Part shown: in pieces, positions 7,698-15,571 of the stretch | How positions within the stretch are numbered: the first letter of the stretch is position 1 | Layout of the letters: each line of letters opens with the position of its first letter | NCBI GenBank assembly: GCA_016712505.1 | Contig: JADJQY010000023.1 | Location: 1-16,584, forward strand | Direction of reading: 5' to 3' | DNA length: 16,584 nt | Source: Candidatus Eiseniibacteriota bacterium | Lineage (GTDB): Bacteria; Eisenbacteria; RBG-16-71-46; CAIMUX01 | Program-made: the position numbers and the translations under genes | The notes under the pieces: model-generated | The model's input: the letters and a program-made list of their open reading frames with translations, nothing else | Database searches by the model: none | What the model was told of the DNA's origin: nothing

Positions 7698-8534
7698 ATG
7701 GCTGAACTCCGCTTACAGCTGCTCGATGTGTCGGTGCGCGTGCAAATGGACGATGCCCGAGCGCTTCAGGCGATCGCCGCCTGTTTCGACTGTCGTTGGC
7801 GAGGCAATGCATCGAGCGTCGAAATTGCAGTGCCGTTGCAGTCGGGTGAATGCCCTGGCCGGTTTCGATGGGCTGGGGGGCCGGGAAATGCGCGGGACAT
7901 CGGGGTGTGCGATCTGTATGGCGTGATCGGCGCCATCCTCTCCGAGGTGGCCCGGGCGTCCCGAGAGTTTGTTGTCTTTCACGCCGCAGCCGTGAGTCGT
8001 GGCGGCAAGGTCGTGCTGCTGGTCGGTGGGACGCATAGCGGCAAGAGCACGCTGACGGCGGAATTGGTCACCCGTGGTTTCCATTTGTTCTCGGATGAAG
8101 CAACCGCGCTGTCCCGGGTGGACGGTCTCATTCACCGATTCCCGAGGCTGGTGTTTCTTCGCGCGAGATCGCCCTCCTCCCTTGGTGAGACCAGCGCTGG
8201 GTCTGGTGCCGAGGCCGGAACCGGAGGGCGCTACGGACCGAGCAAGTTTGGGGGGCGGTGGGCGCGTCCCTCCGGCAGGGTGCGGCTCATCGTCTCCCCG
8301 CATTTTCAAGAGGCAGCGCCGTTCTTCGTCCGTGAGCTGTCGTCCGCCGATGCCTTGACGCGACTTGAGCAAGGTAGGGTGTCTCAATGGTGCCGGGCGT
8401 CGTTCGAGGTTGGGAGTTCCTGGGCGAGAACGGCCCAGCGGTACTATGTTCGATACACGGATTGCGGCATGGCGGCAGAGTTCATCCAGCGCGCGGTTGA
8501 TCTTCCCATCGGCGGTCGGCTGGGTGGTGTGTGA
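7698..8534 (+). CDS. HprK-related kinase with intact Walker A
   Basis: A 278-residue protein with the HPr kinase/phosphorylase-like core in the middle: FHAAAVSRGGKVVLLVGG followed by THSGKSTLTAEL, a full GxxxxGKST P-loop at about residues 110-118, then GFHLFSDEATAL, which fits the Walker B-like acidic pair, and a basic IHRFPR segment. The N-terminal ~90 residues are a divergent beta-rich domain, as in other HprK-like proteins of peptide or secondary-metabolite loci, which lack the HPr-specific C-terminal phosphorylase motifs. It may phosphorylate a partner protein, peptide or small molecule; the substrate is unknown. It is divergent to the minus operon that encodes a P-loop-less relative. The ribosome binding site is weak. 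Its stop overlaps a short GTG frame (8531-8596), and the glycosyltransferase follows 170 bp downstream. Confidence 0.75.
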   Translation: MAELRLQLLDVSVRVQMDDARALQAIAACFDCRWRGNASSVEIAVPLQSGECPGRFRWAGGPGNARDIGVCDLYGVIGAILSEVARASREFVVFHAAAVSRGGKVVLLVGGTHSGKSTLTAELVTRGFHLFSDEATALSRVDGLIHRFPRLVFLRARSPSSLGETSAGSGAEAGTGGRYGPSKFGGRWARPSGRVRLIVSPHFQEAAPFFVRELSSADALTRLEQGRVSQWCRASFEVGSSWARTAQRYYVRYTDCGMAAEFIQRAVDLPIGGRLGGV

Positions 8535-8596
8535 AGCCCCGCAACGGGCAGTACATTCCACCGGGATCCGGGAGGATCTGCAGGTCAAACTGCTGA
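8531..8596 (+). CDS. possible 21-residue coupled small ORF
   Basis: A GTG at 8531 overlaps the stop of the HprK-like gene (GTGTGA), giving a 21-residue frame that starts MKPRNGQYIPPGSG and ends RICRSNC. It has two Cys and is basic. Position after a RiPP-type kinase makes it worth noting, but it has no separate ribosome binding site and such overlaps arise easily in GC-rich DNA. Confidence 0.2.
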   Translation: MKPRNGQYIPPGSGRICRSNC

Positions 8597-8640
8597 GTTG
8601 CCGGGGTTCGGCGCCCAAGGTCGGGGCGACGGACCTCGTC

Positions 8641-8715
8641 ATGAACGCCGATCCGCCAAAGAGGCGGGAGTTCAGGTTGGGTTGCGGGATCGAGGGGATC
8701 GCACCGTGGCTTTGA
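8641..8715 (+). CDS. possible 24-residue small ORF overlapping the glycosyltransferase start
   Basis: ATG at 8641 opens a 24-residue frame (MNADPPKRREF...LGCGIEGIAPWL) that ends seven bases inside the glycosyltransferase gene. It has a basic front and a Gly/hydrophobic tail. No clear ribosome binding site is present. Reported only as a candidate peptide or leader. Confidence 0.18.
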   Translation: MNADPPKRREFRLGCGIEGIAPWL

Positions 8716-9905
8716 TCCTGGTGTACTCGGTGCCATTGTGGGGGCATACGTATCCGTTGCTCGGCGTCGCCGAGGAACTGGCAGCGCGGGGACATGAGGT
8801 GCTGCTTCACTGTGGCGAGAATCACGGCAAGCTCGCACGGGACTGCCTTGGGAGGAGCGCCGTTGCGATCGCAGCCTTGGAGGCACTTCGATCCGGGGGC
8901 ACCCCGACCGACTGGAGTCGGTGCGGGGAATCGATGTTGTCCTACCTGGCCGTCGCCGCGACCGAGGCGGAGAACTTGTATCCGGCGGTCCATGCGGCGT
9001 TGGCGCGACGCTGTCCTCGCGCCGTGCTCGCGGACGAGCTGGCGCTCGGTGCCCGGTGGGCAGCGGAGCAGCTCGGCATTCCGCAGGTGTGCTCCTATGC
9101 AAATCCTCCGGCAGCTCCGGGAATCGGTTCTGCCCTGGGACTCGTTCGTGAGGCTCAGGAGACCGGCGCGGACCTGGCGCGGCTCCTCCGGCGCATGAAC
9201 TCCTTTCGCCGACTCCAGGGACTCGCGAGTGACCGGCCCTACGGTCGAAGTCGGGACGACTGCGACCCGGCGATTGTCTTCGTTTGTCCCTCACTGCGTC
9301 GCCAGGATACCGAACTCCCGACAGGACATCTGCTCGTCGGAGCATCGCTAGTGGCGCGTGATCGGAGCCATGCCACCTGTGGGCGAGGCGACGATGAAAC
9401 GCCCGGCGCTGCATACGTCTCCTTCGGCACCACCTTCGATCCCGGAGCCGACCTATATCGAGTGATCTTCGGATCGCTCGCGCCGCTGAAGCTGACCGTC
9501 CGGGCTCGGATCCCTCCGTCGGTGCAAGATCTCCTCGTGGACTCGGGCTCCCAGAACGCAGAGATCCGTCCCTGGTGGCCTCAGGCGGAGGTGCTGTCCC
9601 AATCGAACCTGTTCGTGACTCACGGAGGAATGGGCAGCATCAACGAGTCGTGCTACTTCGGCGTTCCGATGTTGATCATTCCGCAGGGCGCAGACCAGTT
9701 TCGAAACGCCCGACGCGTGGCGGAACTGGGGGCCGGGATCGCCCTCGATCATCCATCGCCCGACCCCAGCGAGATCCGGAACGCCGCGGCTAGACTTCTC
9801 ACCGAGCCGACCTTCCGCAATTGCTCCCGGGAGCTGGGCGAGGAGCTTCGCGCCTGTGGCGGGGCGCGAAGCGCCGCGGACGTCGTGGAAGCGCTGCTGC
9901 TGTGA
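8706..9905 (+). CDS. MGT-family UDP-glycosyltransferase (GT1 / GT-B)
   Basis: An intact 399-residue GT-B enzyme that would transfer a sugar from a nucleotide donor to a small hydrophobic acceptor. The N-terminal domain has PLWGHTYPLLGVAEELAARGHEV, the usual acceptor-side start with its catalytic-type His. The C-terminal donor domain has YVSFGTTFDP, then LFVTHGGMGSINESCYFGVP, with the His and Glu of the signature, followed by PMLIIPQGADQFRNARRV, where the D-Q pair binds the sugar. I chose the GTG at 8706 because the protein then begins directly with the first beta strand (VALILVYSVP) and GAGGGG lies at about 8694-8698. Relatives glycosylate macrolides, carotenoids and polyketides, so it is a credible tailoring enzyme for the product of the divergent KS/CLF operon. 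A hairpin lies near its 3' end, and a small frame overlaps its stop. Confidence 0.95.
   Translation: MALILVYSVPLWGHTYPLLGVAEELAARGHEVLLHCGENHGKLARDCLGRSAVAIAALEALRSGGTPTDWSRCGESMLSYLAVAATEAENLYPAVHAALARRCPRAVLADELALGARWAAEQLGIPQVCSYANPPAAPGIGSALGLVREAQETGADLARLLRRMNSFRRLQGLASDRPYGRSRDDCDPAIVFVCPSLRRQDTELPTGHLLVGASLVARDRSHATCGRGDDETPGAAYVSFGTTFDPGADLYRVIFGSLAPLKLTVRARIPPSVQDLLVDSGSQNAEIRPWWPQAEVLSQSNLFVTHGGMGSINESCYFGVPMLIIPQGADQFRNARRVAELGAGIALDHPSPDPSEIRNAAARLLTEPTFRNCSRELGEELRACGGARSAADVVEALLL
9845..9872 (+). other. perfect 10-bp hairpin inside the glycosyltransferase 3' end
   Basis: Arms GCTTCGCGCC (9845-9854) and GGCGCGAAGC (9863-9872) are exact reverse complements with an eight-base loop, about 30 bases before the stop. 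No T-run follows. It may be a processing or stability element, or simply a by-product of GC-rich coding sequence. Confidence 0.4.
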
Positions 9906-10045
9906 ACGGATCGCAGCCGGATCGCGCGAACTCGGACCATCCGGCGTTCGTCGACATTTGGGGCGCGTGGCTGGGGCCTCGAGCCGCGACCAACCGCGAT
10001 TCCGTCCGTGCCGTCGCGCGCATCGAGCGGCACTTTCCGCGTTGA
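9902..10045 (+). CDS. possible 47-residue protein coupled to the glycosyltransferase
   Basis: GTG at 9902 overlaps the glycosyltransferase stop (GTGA), opening a 47-residue frame that includes DHPAFVDIWGAWLGPRA and ends ARIERHFPR. I do not recognise it. The overlap suggests reinitiation, but length and lack of motifs keep confidence low. The rest of the spacer to 10336 (about 290 bp) shows no gene. Confidence 0.3.
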   Translation: MNGSQPDRANSDHPAFVDIWGAWLGPRAATNRDSVRAVARIERHFPR

Positions 10046-10336
10046 CAGCGTGTGGCGGCTGAGTAGTCTCCCAGCGCAACGATCCGGGTCACGTCGAGAG
10101 CCCGGCGCCGCCGGCCGAGGGTGTATTCCGGATTTGCCAACGGGTGCGAGGGCACCGGCTCGCTTGCCCCCACGGCTGCTCACGCGACCGCGCTGAGTTT
10201 AGCGGCCACCGGCTCCGCTTTGCCGACGGCGTAGATCCTCGGTTCGCGGAGAGAATGGACATGCGGCGGTCACTGCCCGTGTTTCAGGTGTGCTCTTTGC
10301 GTCCGGGGATGGGGGATTGTAAAAAGGAGCTGGGTC

Positions 10337-11581
10337 GTGAGGGACGAGGGGTCTGCATCGCGCCGGGCGGGGGGCGGCGGTTCCCGCACAGCTTTTGCGT
10401 GCCGGTCGATCGGCGCGTGCGTCGCTCTGATCTGTGCCTTTGACCTCTCGATGGCGGGCGCTTGGACAAAGCTGACCACGGATCAACCGCGCTTTTATCG
10501 GTTGACCCCCGGGAGCCGGACCGTGGTCGAGGGGATGGCGTTCGACTCCCTTCGCACCCCGGCAGTGACAACGGACGCGTTGGTCGTGTTCGTCGGAGAG
10601 TGGAAGGGGGATCGGTCCAAAATCGTGACGGCGCTGCGGCGCGCAGCGGGTGCTTGGAACAGCCAGGCAATGGCCAACACTCCCCGAGTTCTCGTGTCTG
10701 ACAGTCCACCTTCGAGCGCGGGGGCGGATTCCATGGCGGTCTTCCGGCTCAACTCCGTGGCGCGAGCCAGAGCCGACAATCGATGGGTGCCGGAGAACCT
10801 GAACACCGACGTGAGCCAGCTCCCGACGGAGCCGCGGGCCTCGACCTGTGATCACAATGCCCGGACCCAGCTCACTTGTGAAGAGGGTGCAGCCGCCTCC
10901 GATACGACCTACTGCATCTCGGGCGCAGAGATCTGGATCGCGGACGACGAGGGCCAACCATTCTTCAAGCAAGCCGACAATGACCCGCTCAACCCCCTCT
11001 GGGCTGTACTGATGCACGAGCTGGGCCACGTCCTGGGGATGACCCATCCACTCACCCCATCCTCCTGTCAGAACGTGATGGACAGCGCGGAAACGAAGGA
11101 GTGGGTGAATGATTCGGCCGCGCCTAGCGGCCGAAAGGAGATTCCCTGCGATCGCCACTTCGATCGACTCCTGTCCTCCGCACGGATTGGACCTGCGGAC
11201 AGCCTCGGCCTTCAGCTCCTCTATGGCGCCGACCGTCCGGGGCTGGAGCCGTTCATCGTGAAGGCGTCGCCCGACACGGCGGGGTGGACAGCCATTGTCG
11301 CCTATCGACTCTCTGGCGGCGTCCCCGCCGAACTTCAATTGCGATTGAAATCGCAGCATCCCGGCCCCCGCGGCCTGGTGAAGGATCGAGTCCTCTGGAC
11401 GGGTTCCCCAACTCAGATCTGGAAGGAACGAGAGGAGAAGCGCGAGAACGGAAGGCGGGACAAGGTGATCTGCGACGTCCGCTTCGACGACGCGGCGCGC
11501 GGCGATACCCTGCGCCTGTGCATCCCCTGCGGCAAGGAACTCGCAGTCCTCGCGACGCAGATCCTAGGCACTTCACGGTGA
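10337..11581 (+). CDS. secreted matrixin-type zinc metalloprotease
   Basis: An intact 414-residue protein starting at GTG 10337 with AAGGAG at 10324-10329. A basic N-terminus and hydrophobic segment (about residues 22-42, GACVALICAFDLSMAGA) act as a signal peptide or anchor. The catalytic motif HELGHVLGMTH (residues 227-237) is the metzincin HExxHxxGxxH with three zinc His and the general-base Glu; M248 in QNVMDS is placed as the Met-turn. The N-terminal half contains a matrixin-like beta region (LRRAAGAWNSQ, AVFRLNSV). Several Cys pairs (residues ~175-195, 244-272) suggest disulfides outside the cytoplasm. The ~110 residues after the protease domain are beta-rich and unrecognised. There is no obvious propeptide Cys switch. 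It would cleave extracellular or surface proteins; the target is unknown. The next gene downstream also encodes a secreted protein. Confidence 0.93.
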   Translation: MRDEGSASRRAGGGGSRTAFACRSIGACVALICAFDLSMAGAWTKLTTDQPRFYRLTPGSRTVVEGMAFDSLRTPAVTTDALVVFVGEWKGDRSKIVTALRRAAGAWNSQAMANTPRVLVSDSPPSSAGADSMAVFRLNSVARARADNRWVPENLNTDVSQLPTEPRASTCDHNARTQLTCEEGAAASDTTYCISGAEIWIADDEGQPFFKQADNDPLNPLWAVLMHELGHVLGMTHPLTPSSCQNVMDSAETKEWVNDSAAPSGRKEIPCDRHFDRLLSSARIGPADSLGLQLLYGADRPGLEPFIVKASPDTAGWTAIVAYRLSGGVPAELQLRLKSQHPGPRGLVKDRVLWTGSPTQIWKEREEKRENGRRDKVICDVRFDDAARGDTLRLCIPCGKELAVLATQILGTSR

Positions 11582-12215
11582 ACATGCAGGTCAAAGGTAA
11601 ATGTATCTTAGCTAATTCGTTGCTTTATAATGGGTTGTATGGAACACTGTTTTTCGTGGACTTTCGGCGACTTGAGCCCGCGCCGGAGCACGGAGACTTC
11701 GCAGAAGCTAGGTTAACCCTGGACGCGTCAACGTGCTGAGGAATAGACTCTCCAGCGCGAACGGGGAACGAGGGTAATGCGTCGCTACGCCGACGCGCCG
11801 GCGCCCGTGCCGAGGCAGACATGCGCCCTCGCCTCCTGCGAGTTCGGAGACCTCCGGGAGAGGTCTGTGGGGTGTGCATCGCTCCGCACGTCGAAGGAAG
11901 TTCGACGGCGCGGCAGTGGCCAAGAGTTGAGCATCTCGGTTTCGACCTGTTGCTCAGCGCTCGCGGAACGCCTCTTGCCGCCACGGGGTATGTGGCGGTG
12001 TTTCCTGACGGATTTCGAACGCGACTGCCGCGCGGTGCGGTCGATCCTCTCCTCTCTCAGGCGGAAAACGCTCGGGGGTTGGGCGACGTCGGCCGAAAGA
12101 GTTTGCAGTGGTTCGCTGGGGTGATCGCGATGCTCGGCCAACTCGACCCGCCGTCTGCACACTGCGTCGGCTGGCCAGGGTGAACAAACCGCACCCTGGT
12201 GGGGATAACTTTTTG
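11582..12215. other. 630-bp spacer with a low-GC island and no recognisable gene
   Basis: The first ~80 bases (about 11582-11665) are strikingly AT-rich compared with everything around them and contain a consensus TATAAT at 11626-11631, though no good -35 box sits 16-18 bases upstream. The rest returns to high GC. Short open frames occur on both strands but none shows a family motif or a credible ribosome binding site. Confidence 0.5.
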
Positions 12216-14490
12216 ATGAGACTCACAACCACACAAGTCGGGTTGACCCTGACCACGATGTTTGTGTGCACCACCCTCTTCACCGTCCCGGTCCATTCTG
12301 CTCCGGCCCCCGAAGACGTACTTGCCTTCATCGAGTCGGTCGCGGCAGCCTCGGATACGGTGCTGTTCGGCGAAGTGTCGTCATGGGAAGGCGTCAAGGA
12401 CGACACCGGAAGCATCTGGACTCTCTATCACGTTTCCGATGCCGACGTTCGCGTCCCGTACTCGCCCACGACACGGAAATCAGGCTTCGTGCGGCGAGGC
12501 GGAGTGATGGGTGCCCGAAGCGTCACCCACGATGTGCCGCTGACCATTTCCCCGGGCGGTACCTACCTCATTCTCACGCAGGCGGCGTTCGGGCTTCCTT
12601 GGCCGTGCCTGGCCAACAGCCAGTTGTTCGGCCGCGTGGATCCCGTGGCGGGCACGGTGACGTTCGAGAGACTCTCCGAATCAACCCTTGGCCTGCGGGA
12701 AGTTGAGCAGGCACTCGCTCGAGCCGAGGAGCGGCGAACCGCCAGTAGTTCTCTGGGAAAGGCCGGATACCCGTTCCATGCGGAACTCGTGGCTCGCCCC
12801 TCCAAGGCTGCGGGAGACGGTGAGTCGCCCCTCCTGCTCCGGCTGGGAGAGACGCTTTGGGGAAGCACGATTCTCTCTCCAACGCTCCACGGTGCCGATG
12901 TACCGCTGGCTACGCTCTCGTATGCGCCGGAGTTGAGTGTCTGCACATCTCGGGCCTGGGCGGAGTTGCCGCAAGGGGAGCGGCTCATCGTGGTCCTCAC
13001 TCCATCCGCCGAATCGGTGCAGGTCCAGGGGCTCCCATTGTTGGTCAGCTCCGACACGTCGATCACCCGGCGAGTCCCTCAGGGATGCAATCGTCTCTCA
13101 GAGTCCGCTGCCCCGATTCGGGGAAATCTCAGCGCACTAGCCAAGCGCTACCAGCGGGTGCTCGAAGATCGCCTCTATGAGGCGATCCGCGATCGGAGGG
13201 CATCGGGAGACTACGCAGGGGCGCTGGATGAGCTCCGACTGGCGCGGAAAGCGTTGGGTCAGCAGCCGTGGCTGCGGCAGGATTTCGTGACACTCGAAGA
13301 GAAACTCGAAGCTCAACTGTCCGCTCCGGACTCATTGCTCGCCCGGGCCGATCAGGTCCGTGGAGAGATCCACCGCCTCGCCACCACAGGTCCCATTCGC
13401 GACAATCTGGCGCGACTCCGTTCTCTGGTGCAGGAGGACTACAGACTCCGCCGCCGCTGTCTTGGCGACACCGACATCGAGCTTGGCGACGCGCGGTTTC
13501 GCGCCGGCCTGATCAGTCTTGCCGATGAGGACGCCGACCAGGCCAGGCAGTACTTCCAGCACGCGATTTCCACCTACGAGTCGGGGCCTCGCGACCGCCC
13601 CACCATGTACGAGTTCGCAGCGTCGAACAACCTCGCCGGGATCGAATGCGAGAGTGGGGAGCACCGGAAGCCGAAGGCGCGCCTCGTGTCCGCGATAGCA
13701 AGAGCCGGCGAACTTCTGGACGCCGATGCACCCACCTTGGGCTACCTTCGCACGAATCTGAGCACGTTCCTTCTCGCCGAGGGAAACGACGAAGCGGCTC
13801 GAAGAGAGGCGGCGGAGGGGCTCCGCGTGCTCTGTCTCTCGTCACGGGCTCCGGGTGGGATCGAGATCGCGGGAGCGCTCAACAACTGGGCCGCGGCCAA
13901 TGTCCAGAGTCCGGACTTCCTCGATGCCGAGTTCCTGCTCAACCGGGCGCGTCGTGCGATCCTGGCCGATTCCACCAGCTGGATGCCCCCAGGTCGTCGG
14001 GGCGATATTCTCGATGAGGTGGAGATCAATCTCGCGATTCACGAACTGCTGCACGGGGGCACGAGTTCTCGAGTCACGGCCAAGAATACGCTGCGGGAGA
14101 TCATCAAGCGGCACCACCTGGCAGGACGTTGTGAGAGTCCGATCGTGGTCTACGCGACCTGGAATCTCGCGCTGGCAGAGCTCGGAGATCTCGGAGCGCG
14201 GTGCCTCCGACCGGCGCGCTGCGGGCGTGCACATATCACGGAGCTCGAGGTCCTGGCTTGGGGTCGCCTTGGCCGTGGCGCGAGAGACGCTCGAGTCTGA
14301 TCATCCCGTCCTTCAGCGGATGCTGCAGGAGAGCGCCAAAGTCGAAGATCTCGCTTCGATCGACTTGAAGACCGCAGTCAAGCGACTCGAGAAGGAGTTC
14401 GGGGAGCCGACCCGGTCGAAGGAGTCGCCGGACTGCGATCCGGAGGCCACCCGCATGCTCTTCGCCGTCTCCCTTCTGCCCTTCGAGTGA
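12216..14490 (+). CDS. large secreted protein with N-terminal beta domain and TPR-like repeats; C-terminal frame break
   Basis: Starts at ATG 12216 (GGTGGGGA about 10 bases before) with a clear signal peptide, TTMFVCTTLFTVPVHSA, cut before APAPED. Residues ~30-150 (SDTVLFGEVSSWEG, GSIWTLYHVSDADVRV, THDVPLTISPGGTYLIL) have the pattern of a beta domain that I associate with bacterial matrixin neighbours: 'vv.G.V.s......g.i.T...v.V......G..yl.f'. A Ser/Thr-rich, beta-rich middle follows. From about residue 345 it is helical, with TPR-like pairs (YAGALDELRLARKAL, DADQARQYFQHAISTYESG, ASNNLAGIECESGEH, LRTNLSTFLLAEGNDEAARREA). The open frame ends at 14300, but the next frame carries an obviously continuing helical tail (VALAVARETLESDHP to LLPFE, stop 14490); one base too many in the TTGGGG at about 14257-14262 explains it. 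Corrected length is ~757 residues. Probably periplasmic or exported; may scaffold or partner the upstream metalloprotease. Confidence 0.8.
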
Positions 14491-14762
14491 CACCTAGACT
14501 GTCCCGGTCCGATTGCCTGAGATCCACGGCCGCTCACCCTTCCGGGTCGCCACGAGTCATCGCGCTCGAGTTATCCCCACCCCACCCCGGCGTGCGGATT
14601 CGATGCCATCGCTGCGAGGTCTCGCGAGCGCCATCTGCTGCCGTTTGATGGGTTCTCGACCCGACCACCGCACGATCCGGCACTTTCGGCAAGAGTGTCC
14701 TTGCCCCCCCGGTTCTGCCAGTCCGGCTCGCCATCTCTCAATCAGGGCCTCCGACTACCCCC

Positions 14763-15416
14763 CTAGAACCTCACCCCCACCATCACCCCCGGCTCCCCCA
14801 GGAAGTACCCCTTCCACTTCTCATCCCGCGCCTTGAACTCCTCCGGCACATTCGTGTTGATCGGCCAGGCCGTCGCCGCGATCGACGGCTCGACGTACCA
14901 GCGTCCGCGCGCGAACTCGACGTGGTACCCGAGCCGCGCCACCGTGAGGAGCTGGAACCCATGCCGGATCAGCCGGCCATCCAGGTCTTCGTACGACTGC
15001 CGCAGCCCCGTCGCGTGCGCCCCCGTGTACAGCCCGCGCCACCAGTAGTGCTGGTAGGCCAGGCCGGCGCCCGTGCCGCGCACCCGGCCAGGGTACCGCT
15101 CGTCGTCGGAGTCGAACGACGGTCCGTAGGGGATGCCGAGCGGATGGAAGTAGCGCCAGGTGATGAACTCGAGCGCGAGCACGTCGGTGCGTGACAGGCG
15201 GTAGCCCAGGGCGAGCTGACAGAACTGCGGCGAGTCCTTGGAGTCCAGGTTGGCCAGCATGAAGGCCGAGCTGCTCAGCAGACAGGGCCGTTCCGGACCC
15301 TCGGGTCCGGCCGCCTGACCGAAGGCCAGCGGCAGGAGCGACGCCGACCCGAGCACCGACACCAAGGTCAGAACGAACACCCGCACGACGGAGCGCGCGG
15401 TCAGATTCCTGTTCAT
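14763..15416 (-). CDS. small outer-membrane beta-barrel-like protein
   Basis: An intact 217-residue protein beginning with a Sec signal peptide (VVRVFVLTLVSVLGSASLLPLAFG, cut near GQA-AG) and ending in a terminal Phe (MVGVRF), the C-terminal signature of outer-membrane barrels. The mature part alternates polar and hydrophobic residues with many aromatics (YRLSRTDVLALEFITWRYFHP, GAGLAYQHYWWRGLYTGA, GYHVEFARGRWYVEPSIAATAWP), consistent with about eight strands. Two Cys early in the mature part may pair. I do not recognise a specific family. The ribosome binding site GGAGG lies at 15423-15427. It is divergent to the TetR-family gene and its promoter appears to be covered by an inverted repeat, so it is likely repressed by that regulator. 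Confidence 0.7.
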   Translation of the reverse strand: MNRNLTARSVVRVFVLTLVSVLGSASLLPLAFGQAAGPEGPERPCLLSSSAFMLANLDSKDSPQFCQLALGYRLSRTDVLALEFITWRYFHPLGIPYGPSFDSDDERYPGRVRGTGAGLAYQHYWWRGLYTGAHATGLRQSYEDLDGRLIRHGFQLLTVARLGYHVEFARGRWYVEPSIAATAWPINTNVPEEFKARDEKWKGYFLGEPGVMVGVRF

Positions 15417-15492
15417 GACGTTCCTCCAGGATCGACCAAGCCTCCCGTTGACCCCGGCGTGCGCTGCTCTAGGTTCGCTCCAGGAGTACGGT

Positions 15493-15512
15493 GTAAGCCC
15501 AGTATGGCTTAC
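15493..15512. promoter_or_regulatory. inverted-repeat operator in the OMP/tetR divergent region
   Basis: Arms GTAAGCC (15493-15499) and GGCTTAC (15506-15512) are exact reverse complements with a six-base centre, typical in size for a TetR-dimer operator. It covers the probable minus-strand -10 (CATACT in minus sense, 15501-15506), whose -35 TTGACG lies at 15523-15528 with a 16-base spacer. Confidence 0.75.
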
Positions 15513-15528
15513 GCTGTAATCCCGTCAA
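15501..15528 (-). promoter_or_regulatory. probable sigma-70-type promoter for the outer-membrane protein
   Basis: In minus sense, TTGACG (15523-15528), 16 bases, then CATACT (15501-15506): five of six and four of six consensus matches. It would start transcription about 80 bp before the ATG at 15416 and is overlapped by the inverted repeat at 15493-15512. Confidence 0.5.
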
Positions 15529-15571
15529 GCGCCGTCTGCTCGAACGGACCGGAGCGAACCCCCGGAGCGAC

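Noticed and set aside
8641..8715. Lasso-peptide precursor
   Set aside because: HprK and PqqD relatives occur in lasso loci, but no asparagine-synthetase-like cyclase or transglutaminase-like protease is visible, so the label is not supported.
7713..8993. 426-residue minus frame opposite the HprK-like and glycosyltransferase genes
   Set aside because: Antisense shadow of two well-supported plus genes; composition is low-complexity and motif-free.
8482..9414. 310-residue minus frame
   Set aside because: Arg/Pro-rich mirror of the glycosyltransferase coding strand.
11113..11135. Perfect 9-bp hairpin (TTCGGCCGC/GCGGCCGAA)
   Set aside because: Inside the protease coding sequence, no T-run, most likely chance in GC-rich codons.
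10199..11359. 386-residue minus frame
   Set aside because: Opposite the matrixin protease, which has a clear zinc motif, signal peptide and ribosome binding site.
11777..12183. Overlapping plus and minus frames of 115-125 residues
   Set aside because: No family motif, no ribosome binding site, and competing frames of equal length on both strands.
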